Counted from the first letter of the stretch, positions 44,126-55,372 are shown. The stretch: DNA of 64,000 nucleotides from Tipula vernalis (GCA_958295665.1 OY282560.1:267765168-267829167), one strand, 5' to 3'. Notes: a model not told the origin generated them from the sequence alone. A program made the numbers and translations.

Positions 44126-45075
44126 ACAGCCCAAATAGACAAAGACGAGGTCCTGTAAGTGAAAGGGGATAACCTTGTGCATAAGGCGGCACATTCGCTG
44201 AGGAGCATTACACAAGGCGAAAAGCATTATGCGAAATTGATACAGCGGTGGACCTTGTACTGTAAAAGCGGTAGACCTTGTACTGTAAAAGCGGTACATT
44301 GCCCAGGGCCCTATTCTGGAAATCCACATCCATTTTCCACATGCGGACATCTGTCAAAATTCATGAAAACATTCGGAAATTTATATTCCTGTATTCCTGA
44401 ATTCGCTATGGAATTTTTTCGGTACTGAGGGAATATTTTCGAATGGGTATAAGCAGGTGAAAGAAATTCTCCCATATACGAGAACGTCAATAATTACACA
44501 GATTTTGACATATGTCGACATGTGGAAAATGGTTATGGAATTCGAGAATAGGGTCCCTGGAACTTGAATCTAAAGGCATCTTTTAGATCAATACTTAAAA
44601 TAAATCTAGTTTGATTGAGTCTTCCCAATAATCCATCAATGAGGGGCAGTGGATACGCGTCTTTTACAGTGTCCGAGTTCAATTTACGCGCATCCAAACA
44701 CTCTAACTTGGTCATTTGGTTTTTTGATGAGGTTGACAGAAGAGCACCAACCACTGTTGCTTTCTTCGATCACGCCCAGGGATAACATGCGATCCACCTC
44801 TTTATTTATATCCGCAAGAATAGCCGAAGATACAGATCTCTGCTTAATAGGGGCCGCTGATCCGGCGTCAATAGAATGATTAGTGAAGGAAGTTTTCCTA
44901 ACCCAAGAAGTTCTGATGATGGAAAAAGAGCGATAATTTTCTTCAGCTCATTGAAATGTTTATCCGAAGGCTCGTGCTGGTTACTCGTAGTTTGACCTGC
45001 TAGGGACTAATATAAATCTTCGACAACAAGCGCAGCCAACCCAAATTCTTTCCGGAAGTTTATCCCTAAGAAAAT
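44126..45075 (-). pseudogene. gypsy pol fragment (protease end and RT)
   Basis: Read leftward from 45075, the fragment has IFLGINFRKEFGL (end of protease), ALFPSSELLGLGKTSF, a degraded PIKQRSVSS block, LPLIDGLLGRLNQ, SIDLKDAF, TAFTVQGPPLYQF, a LCNAPQRMCRLMHKVIP block, and VFVYLG where relatives have YLDD. Order and wording match the element at 58.3-59.3 kb closely enough to call it the same lineage. It is interrupted by a MITE (44303-44560), holds a 23-bp tandem duplication (GACCTTGTACTGTAAAAGCG unit at 44251 and 44274), and is full of stops. Confidence 0.8.
44303..44560. mobile_element. 258-bp MITE in gypsy RT fragment
   Basis: The inverted termini are about 41 bp: CCAGGGCCCTATTCTGGAAA on the left, and the reverse complement of the right CCAGGGACCCTATTCTCGAA. 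Both continue to CATTTTCCACATG. There is no coding capacity. The CCCTATTCTGG core is shared with the MITEs at 18.2 and 50.8 kb, so they are probably related by terminal sequence. It separates SIDLKDAF from TAFTVQG in the RT text. Confidence 0.85.
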
Positions 45076-45455
45076 TTCTGCTGTAGGTTAGGGTTAGGTT
45101 AGGTTGGAGTGGCTGCTTAGGCACACTCAGACCGGTGACGGTCCATTGTCCACCACAGAATATATCCCCTTTACCCCTATTGGAACCATTTCGAGCTACT
45201 TATGTAGTGTAAGACGTCCCGCACTTTAATGTTTTCGAGATCCGAGAGGCAGTACATCCTGAACTTGTAACGGAGCGACTTGATTTCAATCAAGATGCGA
45301 CGAGAAGGTCATATTGCAGGTTGAATTTTTGTCTACTTCGCTATCAAAATCTCTCAGAAGCTCTATATATCGATGACTGCAGCACGTTTGCCGTCTAGTA
45401 AAAGGCGGTTGGGGGAGTTCTTGTCATCAACTACTGAGAGCTAGTTGTGCTGTTA
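45076..45455 (-). mobile_element. LINE 3' end-like segment with (CCTAA)n tail
   Basis: The left edge reads GTTAGGGTTAGGTTAGGTTG, which on the minus strand is a CCTAA-rich tail. It is followed by GC-richer, gene-like DNA (TGGCTGCTTAGGCACACTCA, GACGTCCCGCACTTTAATG). Several insect LINEs end in short CCTAA repeats, and this text resembles such 3' regions. It lies within the gypsy protease region. No protein domain was identified, so the call is an inference. Confidence 0.45.
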
Positions 45456-46131
45456 TAGCCATTAATTGACAAACTGATTAACAAACGGTGATTAACAAAC
45501 AAGGAACGGTTACTAGCAGCTAAGGGTATTAAATACCTCATCACAGATGGAATTTTAATTTGAAGTATAGCATCGAGAAATAGAAAAAAAAATAATTAAA
45601 TAAAAAAAAAACAAACACAAAAATCATATCAGAAGACGGATAAAAAAAACAAGTCACAGCCGATAATTTATTGTGGTCAAGATGTTGGACCACATGCTCT
45701 CCACCCTCCCTATGCAATATCGTGCATACAAATTTTGATATACCCCTTTTTGATTGTGCTAGTCTACATAATTATTGGTATTTACTGTAACATGGTGAAT
45801 TCCATTCAGGCTAAGACACTAACACGACAAGGCATCACAATTCGAGATGGACGCACAAAATAAATGACAATATCTAAACGTATGATTTTCTGGATGAAAA
45901 TAAATGAAAAATAAATAACGTATGCATTTACGGTATTATAATAATTATTAGCAAATAAATAAAGATTATGTTATTTACACTTTTTATACAATAATATTAA
46001 ATAATATAATTAATTAACTAAGAATCATAAAGTAAACTTAAAGACACAGTATGGTGGACGATTTGCTTAAAAACCCTAAGCATGCTTTGCCACCATTTAA
46101 AATTTTTGATTTAATGATTCGTGAACTACAC
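45456..46131. other. Non-coding spacer
   Basis: AT-rich with A-runs; no gene is supported. Confidence 0.4.
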
Positions 46132-46299
46132 TAAAGTGCCTGCCACATACAAATGAGAAACCGGACAATTCGGTCGGATTATCAGTTTACATCGCCACAT
46201 TCGAAAGAATTGTCGGAATGCAAAATGACGTCACCACCCAAACAATTTATATAAACAAAAGTTTAGTAAAATATAGAATACTTACCGTATTCATTTTAA
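46132..46299 (-). repeat. 167-bp inverted repeat, right copy
   Basis: Reverse complement of the copy at 43431-43596. The acceptor-like TTTTGCAG of the left copy reads TTTTGCAT here. The flanking DNA of the two copies does not match on either side. Confidence 0.9.
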
Positions 46300-47212
46300 A
46301 TAATGAAACGAATTTTTCATTATCACTGGAATTTGGCTGCAAATAAAATAATGCGAGGAAATGCATTAATTTGGCTAAATAACTATGAGAGGAATTTCGA
46401 AGTATATAAGCCGTTGCGTTTGTAGTTGTGGTATCAATGCGAAATAATAAATTATGATTAATGGTATAAACTTGATTTTTTTTGTTTCATCTCGGATAGA
46501 CGATTGATATCTTTACAAATTATCAGTCTCAGTTACGATACCAACGTGTATACATTGTTATTTTAAACAACAATTACCTATGAATCAGTAAATTTAATTT
46601 ATTTTTGTGAAAATAAGGTGTAATTTGTATGCCTAAGCATAATAAAATTAATACGAGCATATAGTGTTCCGACTCAGGTAAAATGTGTACTTTGCCTTTA
46701 ATTGTGAATTAAATGGTCCTAACTTTGCTGATTGATTGTTGTTGTTTTTTTTTTTTGTTAGAATTCCGAATCAGATTCCTAACGGAGAGTACGGCTGTGT
46801 GCCGTCTATCTTGCTGATAGGCAAATCTTCCATATTCCACATACTTGGCAGACGTTTACATCCTCAGAGCTGTTGTCCGTACCACATTAAGAGCAGTTAC
46901 ACATCAGCTAATAACGGGCCCATTAACATATTTTTGTGTTGGTGTTATATCGATTCGCGATGGCAATAATACAACCACCGATTGCCATCGGATAATCAGA
47001 GTTTGATAACATACCGTATTTTAGTTTGTGATTATGTGCTAAATTAAATTAATTAAGTTCTATAAGTATTTTTCTTTTCCTTTGATATAATTTACATATA
47101 GTGATAGTTTGTTAAAATTTGCTTTCATAAATTTTGTGGTTCCTTTTCTTTCAAATTTTCATATTATTGGGTGCTGGTGTATATTAATGATTTATTGTGC
47201 AATTAAGCGTAC
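46300..47212. other. Non-coding spacer
   Basis: A 77-codon plus frame at 46736-46969 has no domain, and the composition at 46760-46980 is somewhat more GC-rich than its surroundings. I cannot assign it. Confidence 0.4.
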
Positions 47213-47807
47213 TGTCAAATTATGAACGTACAATCATAATATATGTATGTATGTACATTACTAATTTTCATAGTTATATATAAGTATTAGTATTACAGTA
47301 TAGTGTAATACCGGACGGCATCTGTGAAGCGCTTCATCAAGGTCGTGTGGTAAGTGATTTTATTACTTTATACTTATAATTATTAATTTACCTACATATA
47401 TTTTTATAATTCTTATTAATGTTATTTCGATTTAAACGGGAAAATATGCACCATCTACCCTAATGAAAATTTATTTCATTAACTATGTTTTATTATGATT
47501 ATCTTATTTTTTTTGCCTAAATAAATTATGTAATTATGATGTGATTAAGTTTTCTGTTTTATAAGGGAAATATGGGGGGGTCTTAACATAATCCATTCGC
47601 AGTGCTACGCTATGTATACAGGGATTTTTTTTTGTGTTTTTTCTGCTGATGACATAAAAGCAGCTTCGTATATCCGTTGTACCATCTCTTTTTACTCACC
47701 CCCACGCCGACTCTAGCTAGCAGGCTAATGGCTGCTTACGAGAGGAAACCAACACGGATTTTCTGTTAACGATAAGGCCAATGAAAAATTATAAACCTTA
47801 CGTTACA
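47213..47807 (+). repeat. Probable 5' LTR of a gypsy element (start uncertain)
   Basis: The sequence ends CTTACGTTACA at 47807, one base before a perfect-looking primer-binding site, which defines an LTR end. A GACATAAAAGCAGC promoter-like word lies at about 47651. The left boundary (TGTCAAATT at about 47213) is a guess, because no partner LTR is in the window. Confidence 0.55.
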
Positions 47808-47808
47808 G

Positions 47809-47820
47809 TGGCGCCCAAAC
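47809..47820 (+). promoter_or_regulatory. Primer-binding site TGGCGCCCAAAC
   Basis: It follows the TTACA end of the LTR by one base and matches the tRNA-Lys-type primer site (TGGCGCCCAAC) of many LTR elements. It marks the start of the internal region. Confidence 0.7.
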
Positions 47821-48752
47821 AAAAGGTAACTGGCTAAGAAGCACGGCAAGTATTGCTAAGCCAAACATCATGGCAAACTAAACGGTTCTATATGAACACA
47901 TATTGATTAAACAGTTGTGATTTTTTTTTTTTTGATCATCAGTCTATTATTATGATATTGATGATGATCTGATTGAATAAGGAATTTACGAAAATAGTTT
48001 TGCGGATGGTTCTTCTACCAAGTATCCACATATGTGTCGAAACTGGTTAATTAAACACCTTAACGCAAAATCTATTAACTGTGGAATTAACGTGCTATAC
48101 AATTAACCATTATAATATATATTAGTTAATTAATAATTATCTAAATGCCAAAGTAGTATATTTTACCAGATTTTGTAATCTTATTTTTTTTACTAGTATA
48201 CTGTATGGATTATGGCTTTGGAATAATGACAAGGAATCACTACTTAGATACCAACTATAGTAACTTTCTTAACTAGTTGTAACTATTGATATAGATTGTT
48301 GAGTTGAGCAAGTATTAGGACAGTGATTATCTTTATCAGTGTGACGAGGTATAGATATATCTCTTTATTAAGGTTGAATGTCTATCTTAGACTCACACAG
48401 GTGTATCATTTTCGATTCTATTGTAATATATACATTTCTTTTTTTTCCATTTGCGAATAACAAATGTTAACCAAAAAGTTTGAGAAAGTGTATTTTTAAT
48501 TTTAATCGATAATGTTATAAATTTCCAAGTCAATAATGCCGTTCTTTATCGGTAATTAAATTTTCAATATTTTTGTTCTATTTTTTTTTTTTCAATTTTA
48601 AATTTCAGTACAAACATGACCTCAACTTTTATACTCATGTGTTTATGATTGAATAAAAGTGAAACGTCACATGTCTCAATTACGTAAATAATTTAACTTG
48701 ATACTTTAATTTTTATTTTTTATTTTTGTGAGCTGGCACTGCGAGTAAGTTC

Positions 48753-49230
48753 ATGTCGAGACCTTCGCATATCCCTTATTCTAATATTTATTTGATTTTT
48801 TTTTTGTTATTTATTGTATATTTTGTATTCTATATTCTCCTCATTATATTGGTGTCCTTATCATTTTTGAAATTACATTTAATGATGAATATTGATTATC
48901 TCGAATACGACGAATATTTGGTCGAATGTAAAATTCGAAATCTAAAGGGTACTCCGGTTGAACAATATGAAACCTTGAAAGCATCGATACCTAAAGAAAA
49001 GAGTACACCCGTGTTAATCCCTATTCGTGCACATGATGGTGCTAGGAAAAATCCTCTTCGTGAAGTTAATATATGTAATAGGAAATTATCACAAATCCAG
49101 AGTGTGCTTACAGAACACTTTAATGGACAACAAAGCATTTTTCAGGCAGAAGCGCGGTTACTTCATATTAAAGGTCGTTTAAACCGTATTCTTGGCTCTA
49201 AAGTTGCAAAAGAAGTATCTACTGTTGGCC
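48753..49230 (+). pseudogene. gag N-terminus of the 47.8 kb gypsy element
   Basis: The frame contains a hydrophobic run (IYLIFFLLFIVYFVFYILL), probably translated leader, then MNIDYLEYDEYLVECKIRN and LSQIQSVLTEHFNGQQSIF with LLHIKGRLNRILGSK. The last block aligns with LNYIYSLIKTAYSAEF...RIQHINNRLTRIRF of the gag at 55.8 kb. The two elements therefore share a gag family. Translation likely begins at an inner Met (about 48883-48892). A LINE fragment cuts it at about 49225. Confidence 0.65.
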
Positions 49231-50150
49231 CAAGCTACTGATGTTCTTTGTTCTTCCGTGAGCTGCCCCTCGGAGGTCGCAGCCCACTTCTCGAGAATTC
49301 GGAATGCCGAGAAGCGATTTCTGTACCGCTTTTTCGCCGGAGGAATGTCTCTAGTCCCACTCCTTAGTGCTGCGTTGGTACCGCTAACTCCCGGGACTAG
49401 TGCCCTAGAGTCCACCTTTGCAACCTTAGAGGCCCCACCCGTCTGGTTCGAGGTACCTCCCTTCGCTGATACCGGCTTTTGAGGAGAGCCGGTGCCCTCG
49501 GTTTTTTTGTGTTTAGATCCTTCCATTTTGATTCCCACGAGTATCGGAGAAATAAAGGTCCGCCTGCGCAGAGATCCTTATACGCAGGTAAGGCTAATCA
49601 CAACTGGAGGTCGCCAGGTATCCAGAGGGCTCCGTTAGCGAGTGGGCTTTGTTAAATGGGCCCCCAGCCTAGTTGATCCTCAGCACGGGTCGCTTAACAC
49701 CTTAATCTAGCCCATTCGGGTCGCTAGCACCCCGGCCTCCCAGCACCCTCTTTCCTCCGCTTCACATTCTCTCTCTCACTCACCTATTCACATGGAGAGC
49801 CCAATCCAATGGGATCCATTCCATTCCCAGGGTCACCCGTTTATAGGGTACCCCACTCATCACCCGCGGAGACTCCGGAGGTGCAGAGAGGACGTGACGC
49901 ACAGTCCGCCGTGGTTATTGGTCGACGGTTTTCTGGCGCCATCTGTTCGCCATTCCATGCTGGGCATCATAGGCACTCAGAATTTAATGAACTGAGGTTA
50001 ACCACTCCCCAGTTCCCTGAGACTCTCCCACCAGCTGGACTGCGGTTGGGGGCGGCTTATTTAATTTACCGCTAACCTACCTATCGATAGGCCGTCCACT
50101 ATGCACCACCTGTGGCCCCCCTCGATAGATGCAGTACGCCACGGGATTAA
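49225..50150 (-). mobile_element. LINE 5' end: 5' UTR and ORF1 start (LOA/I/R1-like)
   Basis: On the minus strand a GC-richer 5' untranslated region (50150 to 49540) leads into ORF1, which starts with MEGSKHKKTEGTGS at 49526. It contains AKKRYRNRFSAFRILEKWAA and LTEEQRTSVAWA, a block typical of ORF1 in LOA-like insect LINEs. The copy stops after about 105 codons, so it has only the 5' part. This is unusual because LINE copies normally lose the 5' end. A segment at about 49590-49630 is similar to the twin retroposon's internal sequence. Confidence 0.7.
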
Positions 50151-50845
50151 TTTGTTAAGTAATTTAAAATTAATTTTGTATTTTTTTGTTTATGATATTT
50201 TTATGTTACTGAACTGACAAAAATGATAAACTTGTATTAAAGAGTGAAGGCTAATCAAATAAAATATAATATGTATTGATTTTATGTATTTTATATTATA
50301 AATTCTGAAGTTTCAAAGCACAAAATCAAAATTGAGTTCAAAATTTGTTAAACGGTTTTGTATTATTTTGTTTTATACGTTTTAATTATTTTTTGTAATT
50401 ACCAAAAAAATACAACTAATATGTATACATACACATATGTTACATACACGAATATATCTGTACCCTAAGTTAAGAATAACCAAAGTGGATTTTTCATATG
50501 AATTGATGAATTTGAGTTGCTTTTGTAATGTTAAAGTTGCTTTTATCATGTTATAATATTAAAAAAAAAAATGTAACCCTATTTACCACCAAACTAGCAC
50601 TACTTTGACTTCGATCTGGCTCTGAAATGACGAATCAATGACGTAAGATCTTACTTACTATTTATCAAAGACAACCTATGCATAACCACTCTTTAACAAC
50701 AATAAAAACTAAATGGTTTATTTACATGAAAGATAAAAAGTTTTTCTCTTCTCTTTAGTTTAACGTCTTTGCTATTTATCGACATTTTTCTATTATAAAA
50801 AAAAACATGAGCGGAAGGTGTGACATCATTTGGTGTAAAGATCTG
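50151..50845. other. Non-coding spacer
   Basis: AT-rich; no gene or repeat is supported. Confidence 0.4.
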
Positions 50846-51187
50846 TATTCTGCAAATAAAGGGGTTTTAATAAAACGTTAGTTAAATATCTATAAACAAA
50901 ATTTTATTAATTGATTTTCAAATCATATATTTATCAATTATCCTTCTTGATAAGGTAGAAGAAAGAAAAACGATATTAAAAATACAAAACTTTTTTATAA
51001 TATTTGTATGAAAAATCCATTTTTTTCTCTTTCTATCCCCCTTATATTCAGTTCGAATTTTATGCTGACGGCTTGTATATTTAGGAACGCTTTCCAGAAT
51101 ACACTTTTTGGAGTAACATTCAAAACTTCTAGAAAATGTGAAAGATAAGTAATTTCCTGTTCCCAGCGAAAAACAAGAATAGGGCCA
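50846..51187 (-). mobile_element. Diverged copy of the CTG-target MITE
   Basis: The right end, AAGAATAGGGCCA, is followed by CTG (51188-51190). Read inward on the minus strand, the text follows the 18.2 kb MITE: CCCTATTCT, ATTCTAGAAGTTTTGAAT, CCAAAAAGTGTATTCTGG. The left end is degenerate (CTG at 50843-50845, then TATTCTG), so the boundary is approximate. Confidence 0.55.
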
Positions 51188-51190
51188 CTG

Positions 51191-52777
51191 GTCTAAATTT
51201 ATCCCAAGATGAAAATATTTCAACTCCTGTAGCAACTTCGTAGTGCAATTTGGGTTCAATGTTCTTGGATAAAAGCAATATTTATGCTTTTTGTTTTAAT
51301 TTTAATTTAATTAGACTTCGTTTTTAATTTGAAATCTTGCATGCGCGATTGATTTTCTACAAAAAACAATAGCAAATCGTAAAATACACAAAAAATTAGA
51401 TTAAAAGAAATAAAAAGCAATATCCATTTGAACATTTTCTATATTGAAATTAAATCGTTATTTAATTCAAAGAATACTTTTGTGTTATTCATATTTCGTA
51501 CACAAAAAAAATATAACAATAGAATGTTGTATTGTTTCTTATAAAAGAAAATACATTAATCATATTAAGAATAATAAAATACATATATGGATGTATTATG
51601 TATATAAGGTATACTAAACATTCAAAATAATACGGCTTGTGTTAAAATTTATCGTTGTTATATGTTCTCGTTTTTAACCAGAATATAATTAAATAAAAGT
51701 AAAATAATATTATTTCCATATTTTGTATGATAATAAAATAATTCGTTTTAACATTATAATTTACGGTTCATGGGGTAAAAAAATATTATTATATTGTAAG
51801 TAGGATTTTGATAAATAAAATACGTCTAAGAAAATCATTTATTTTTTTTTTCGTATAATATTTTTAGAATTACTTATACTATATATCTTTAATTAATTTA
51901 AGTTATAAGGTTTCTTTGAAAACGAATACATATTAAATATAATATTCACGGTAATCTTATGTTTCTGACAGGCAAAAAAAAAAAAAAGGTAAAGTAATTT
52001 AAAGACCATCACAAATTTTGTTTTAATGATGAAACGTTGGTTAAAATCATTGTTATTAATTTTATATTTTATTTTTATTATAACAGCAGTGTGGGGTGTG
52101 TACGGGCACAAAAAACTAATTACTATTTTACAATAACAATGCAAAAGATGCTATTCACTGCTTAATTTAAAAAAAATAAAATAAAATAAAAAAAAATTTT
52201 GTTAGAATTATTTATACTAACCACAACCTCAGCATTTTCTTATTTTATCATTCCAATCTTAATTCTGTGAATTATATTTTATTTTATTGTTGTTGTTACG
52301 TATTCATAATAATACTATCCCATTTTAATAAATCTTCGATGACTGTAATTGGAATTACATTTTATGTTCTATGGTGTATTATCGTGCAATCGTGAAATAA
52401 AAAAATATGAAAAACATTAAAAAAAAATTTTTAATTTACGATCTTTAAGCTTTTGGCTTTAAGACTTATTTTAAGGTAATTATTTAGAGCATTTCACGTC
52501 GTTATTGCTTAATTGAAACTATGTATATTTTGATTCAATGATTGAAACAAGTATAATTTATTCATTTCGTGTGCGGTTTAATAATACGTTGTTAAATTCT
52601 TAATCAAATCGAGAAGGTTTACGTCATAAAATGATGGCCGCAAATGACCAAATTTGAAGATGTTATCAAAACCCGAACTAACTTAATTTGGATTTTAATT
52701 ATACTAGGTGAAGTGGTAGTAATGATTATAATTTCACTGCAAAGTCATTTTGTGATAGGTAAAATATGGGATGGTAT
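51191..52777. other. Non-coding spacer
   Basis: AT-rich with homopolymer runs (51839-51855, 51975-51988). No gene is supported. Confidence 0.45.
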
Positions 52778-52977
52778 TGTAAGGGCTCTATGTAATTCCT
52801 GGCAACCAACGTATTAGAAAAATTTTAGTACTCGAAATTTTCCATTAATAATTTTAGAGGAGAAATTTCAGGTTGACAAATTTTAGGAAAATTAAAAATT
52901 TTACGATCTGGTTGTTGGCTAGTTAGTATTTGTTTCATTTTGTTTGGAGAGAGTATAAAAAGGGACGGTTGGGGATC
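52778..52977 (+). repeat. 5' LTR (matched part), with TATA box
   Basis: It starts TGTAAGGGCTCTATG and includes GTTGACAAATTTTAGG and TCTGGTTGTTGGCTAGTTA, shared with 61426-61623. A TATAAAAAG box at 52954-52962 is well placed for LTR transcription; the 3' copy has TATCAAAAG instead. The true right end of the LTR is not visible. Confidence 0.8.
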
Positions 52978-53818
52978 AGAGCTGTCGAAGTGAGTATAAT
53001 CGGAGTATTTGTACTACTTTCGCTTAGTGCTTACTCCTCTACTCCGCTATTTCATTTTGTACTACCCTTTTCTAATAACTGCTATTCTAATAATACTTTG
53101 ACACAATATTTTAACTTATCGGCTTTTGCTTGCAATAATTATAATATTTAGGGGATATCTGGCTTTCTCATAAAGCATTTTTTCAAAGCTAATTTATAAT
53201 GGTTTCTGTCATTTTCAGGCAAAAACCAATAAAACAGTAATGAATCAGTCATTTTAGCAAATAATATCAATTCAAACATGCCTAAATTGTGGACTAAATT
53301 ACTTCAACATCATACAGCTATTTTTTCAGAATCTGAATGTTAGTTGGTAAAACTTATAAAAAGATAATTCCGAGTTTTTTACAACTTACAAATTTACAAC
53401 TTCAGATAAACTCAAAAATGACAGAGATTACCTGATTTTACCAAAAAAATGTATCAATTTTGACTAAATATTTAGATTAAAACCTCCTGAGTACAAAAAT
53501 TACGGTGCAAGACAATTTATGAGGTCATTTAGCCATACCGCACAAAAACGATATATGAAAAATAAAATTTTTTAGACTTAGATTAGCACTTCTATGTTGG
53601 AAAGTTGTACGGAAGTCTGGATTAATGCAGTGTGATATGGGAAATTTCATTCGTCCAATACGAAGATTCCCAGACATATTTCTTGTCTGGCAAGGTTAAA
53701 TGCTGACAGCATAAATTGTCTTTCAGTTTTATATACACATTTTTAAAAAAAACACTTGTTTTAAAATTTCGCCAATTTTATAGGTTTAAAAAATCACTCG
53801 ATCAATTTCGGCTTATTA
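52978..53818. other. Remainder of 5' LTR or leader, unassigned
   Basis: No counterpart to this stretch follows the 3' LTR, so it is unclear where LTR ends and leader or foreign DNA begins. No gene. Confidence 0.35.
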
Positions 53819-53897
53819 GGCCATCATCAGGAGTATCTGCTAAACTGTTTAGTAGATACTCCTGATGACAGTTTAGTAGATACTCCTGATGATGGCC
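53819..53897. repeat. Triplicated 21-29 bp palindromic hairpin block
   Basis: The arms GGCCATCATCAGGAGTATCT... (53819-53847) and ...AGATACTCCTGATGATGGCC (53869-53897) are inverted with one mismatch over 29 bp. The spacer at 53848-53868 is another copy of the right arm. The block directly abuts the R2 fragment. Confidence 0.95.
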
Positions 53898-55372
53898 TAA
53901 CGGGTGTTAAGGAACTCACTATCTCGTGTGAGAGCTTTTTGGCCTTTGGGAGGAAGAGTGCACGAGGTTGCTTAGTCTAGAAAACACTAAAGCAGGCACT
54001 GTGGTGTTAAATGCTGGTAAACCAAGTCCCTCATCTTTTATAGATGCATGAAAAAAACCAACTGGTGTATTCGGTGGAAGTCTGGGCCACTTACGAACGT
54101 ACTGGCGAACTTGTTTATCCATGGCCTTTAGCTTCCCTAAGGTCACGACGGCCAGGACAAGTTGGTGGTAAAACCGTGGAATTAAAAAGCAACGAACAAT
54201 TTGCAGTCGCTGCTGTGGTTTTAGAGGAGCTTTCGTCAGTCTGTCTTTCTTTGGCCCCATGGGTCGTAAGTCGATACCAAGATACCGAAACTCTTGCGAG
54301 GCGATCAGTTGTTTTAGATACGAACCATCCGCTAGTTGAAATTGCGGTTCACTAACCGATGGACAACGCTGAACACTTAGTTGTATTTAGTGTTAACCCC
54401 GCTAACTCCGCTGTCGCCTGGACTCTTGAGAGGGTGATTTTCATGCCAGACACCGTAGATGTGACAATAAGGAGGTCGTTAGCAACGCCCCCTGTATGGT
54501 GTAGCCGACCTCACGTGGCACCACGGCCAGGACATCATCAACAACAAGGAAAAAGATGATAGTTGACAAAGGATCACCTTGTCGGACCCCCCTCAACACT
54601 TTAATGGTGTGAGAACGATCTCTACCAACTTCTAGTACCGTAGAGCTGTTACTGTAAGCCTTATTTATATATCTGACAAACTTTTCCGACAATCCGCGCC
54701 GTACCAATGCATCGGTAATAGCAAAGTGGTTGACACGGTCGAAGGCCTTAGCTAAGTCCAGGGAAGCTATATGTAGCTCCCTAAGTTCTCGCCTCGAGTC
54801 CTCCAATAATGAAGCCAACATCAAGATTTTCTCAGCGCAGCCATCATCTAGGCATCTCTGCCTGTCATCAACAAGATTAGCATCACGTAACCGTAATGCA
54901 AAAATCTTGTGAAGATAACGGACTACAACCGAAGCCACACTGATTGGTCTAAAGTCGCCTGGATGTTCGGCGTTAGACTTTTTTGGTACAAAAACAGTGC
55001 GACTTATTAATTGGTTATCGGAAAAGCCACCAGTGGCCATTACGGTATTAAGAAATAGTGCCTTAACAGAAACAGGCACCGATCTCCACTGCCTTAATGT
55101 GATTCCATCCAAACCAGGCGCCGAGGAAAGAGGGATCTTGATGGCAGCGACCTCCTCACATGTTACCGGGTGCCAAATTGTGTCAGTATTCTGACGTTGG
55201 TTCGCACTGCTATCGACAGAACTGCCGATAGTCGTGGAAGGTGTTACAAAAACAGGACCCCAGTATTCCAACATATGGTTCAAATCAGGAACACGTATGT
55301 CAATGGAGCCGTCCAACGCTAACTTGGCCGCTGCGCCCATATCCTTACGGTATAGTGTCATAGTTCACACAG
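53898..55372 (-). pseudogene. R2-clade LINE fragment (RT and thumb)
   Basis: R2 elements copy themselves into 28S rRNA genes using an RT plus endonuclease. The frame 54441-55361 starts TLYRKDMGAAAKLALDG and contains FRPISVASVVVRYLHKIFA, ELHIASLDLAKAFDRV (first catalytic Asp) and VLRGVRQGDPLS. These are signature R2 RT motifs. Near 54465 the Y-A-D-D site is damaged: two or three residues are missing and D-D reads N-D (NDLLIVTSTVSGM in the next frame). After a second frameshift, 53919-54260 gives KAPLKPQQRLQIVRCFLIPR and LPAFNTTVPALVFSRL, the R2 thumb. The N-terminal DNA-binding region and C-terminal endonuclease are absent. It is joined directly to 28S rDNA at its 5' side. Confidence 0.9.

Noticed and set aside
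45070..45115. True telomeric repeat array
   Set aside because: Too short and imperfect, and joined to gene-like DNA typical of a LINE 3' end.
48753..48880. Membrane-like hydrophobic start of the 48.75 kb frame as an envelope or signal peptide
   Set aside because: It lies upstream of gag-type text in T-rich leader DNA and is better explained as untranslated sequence read in frame.
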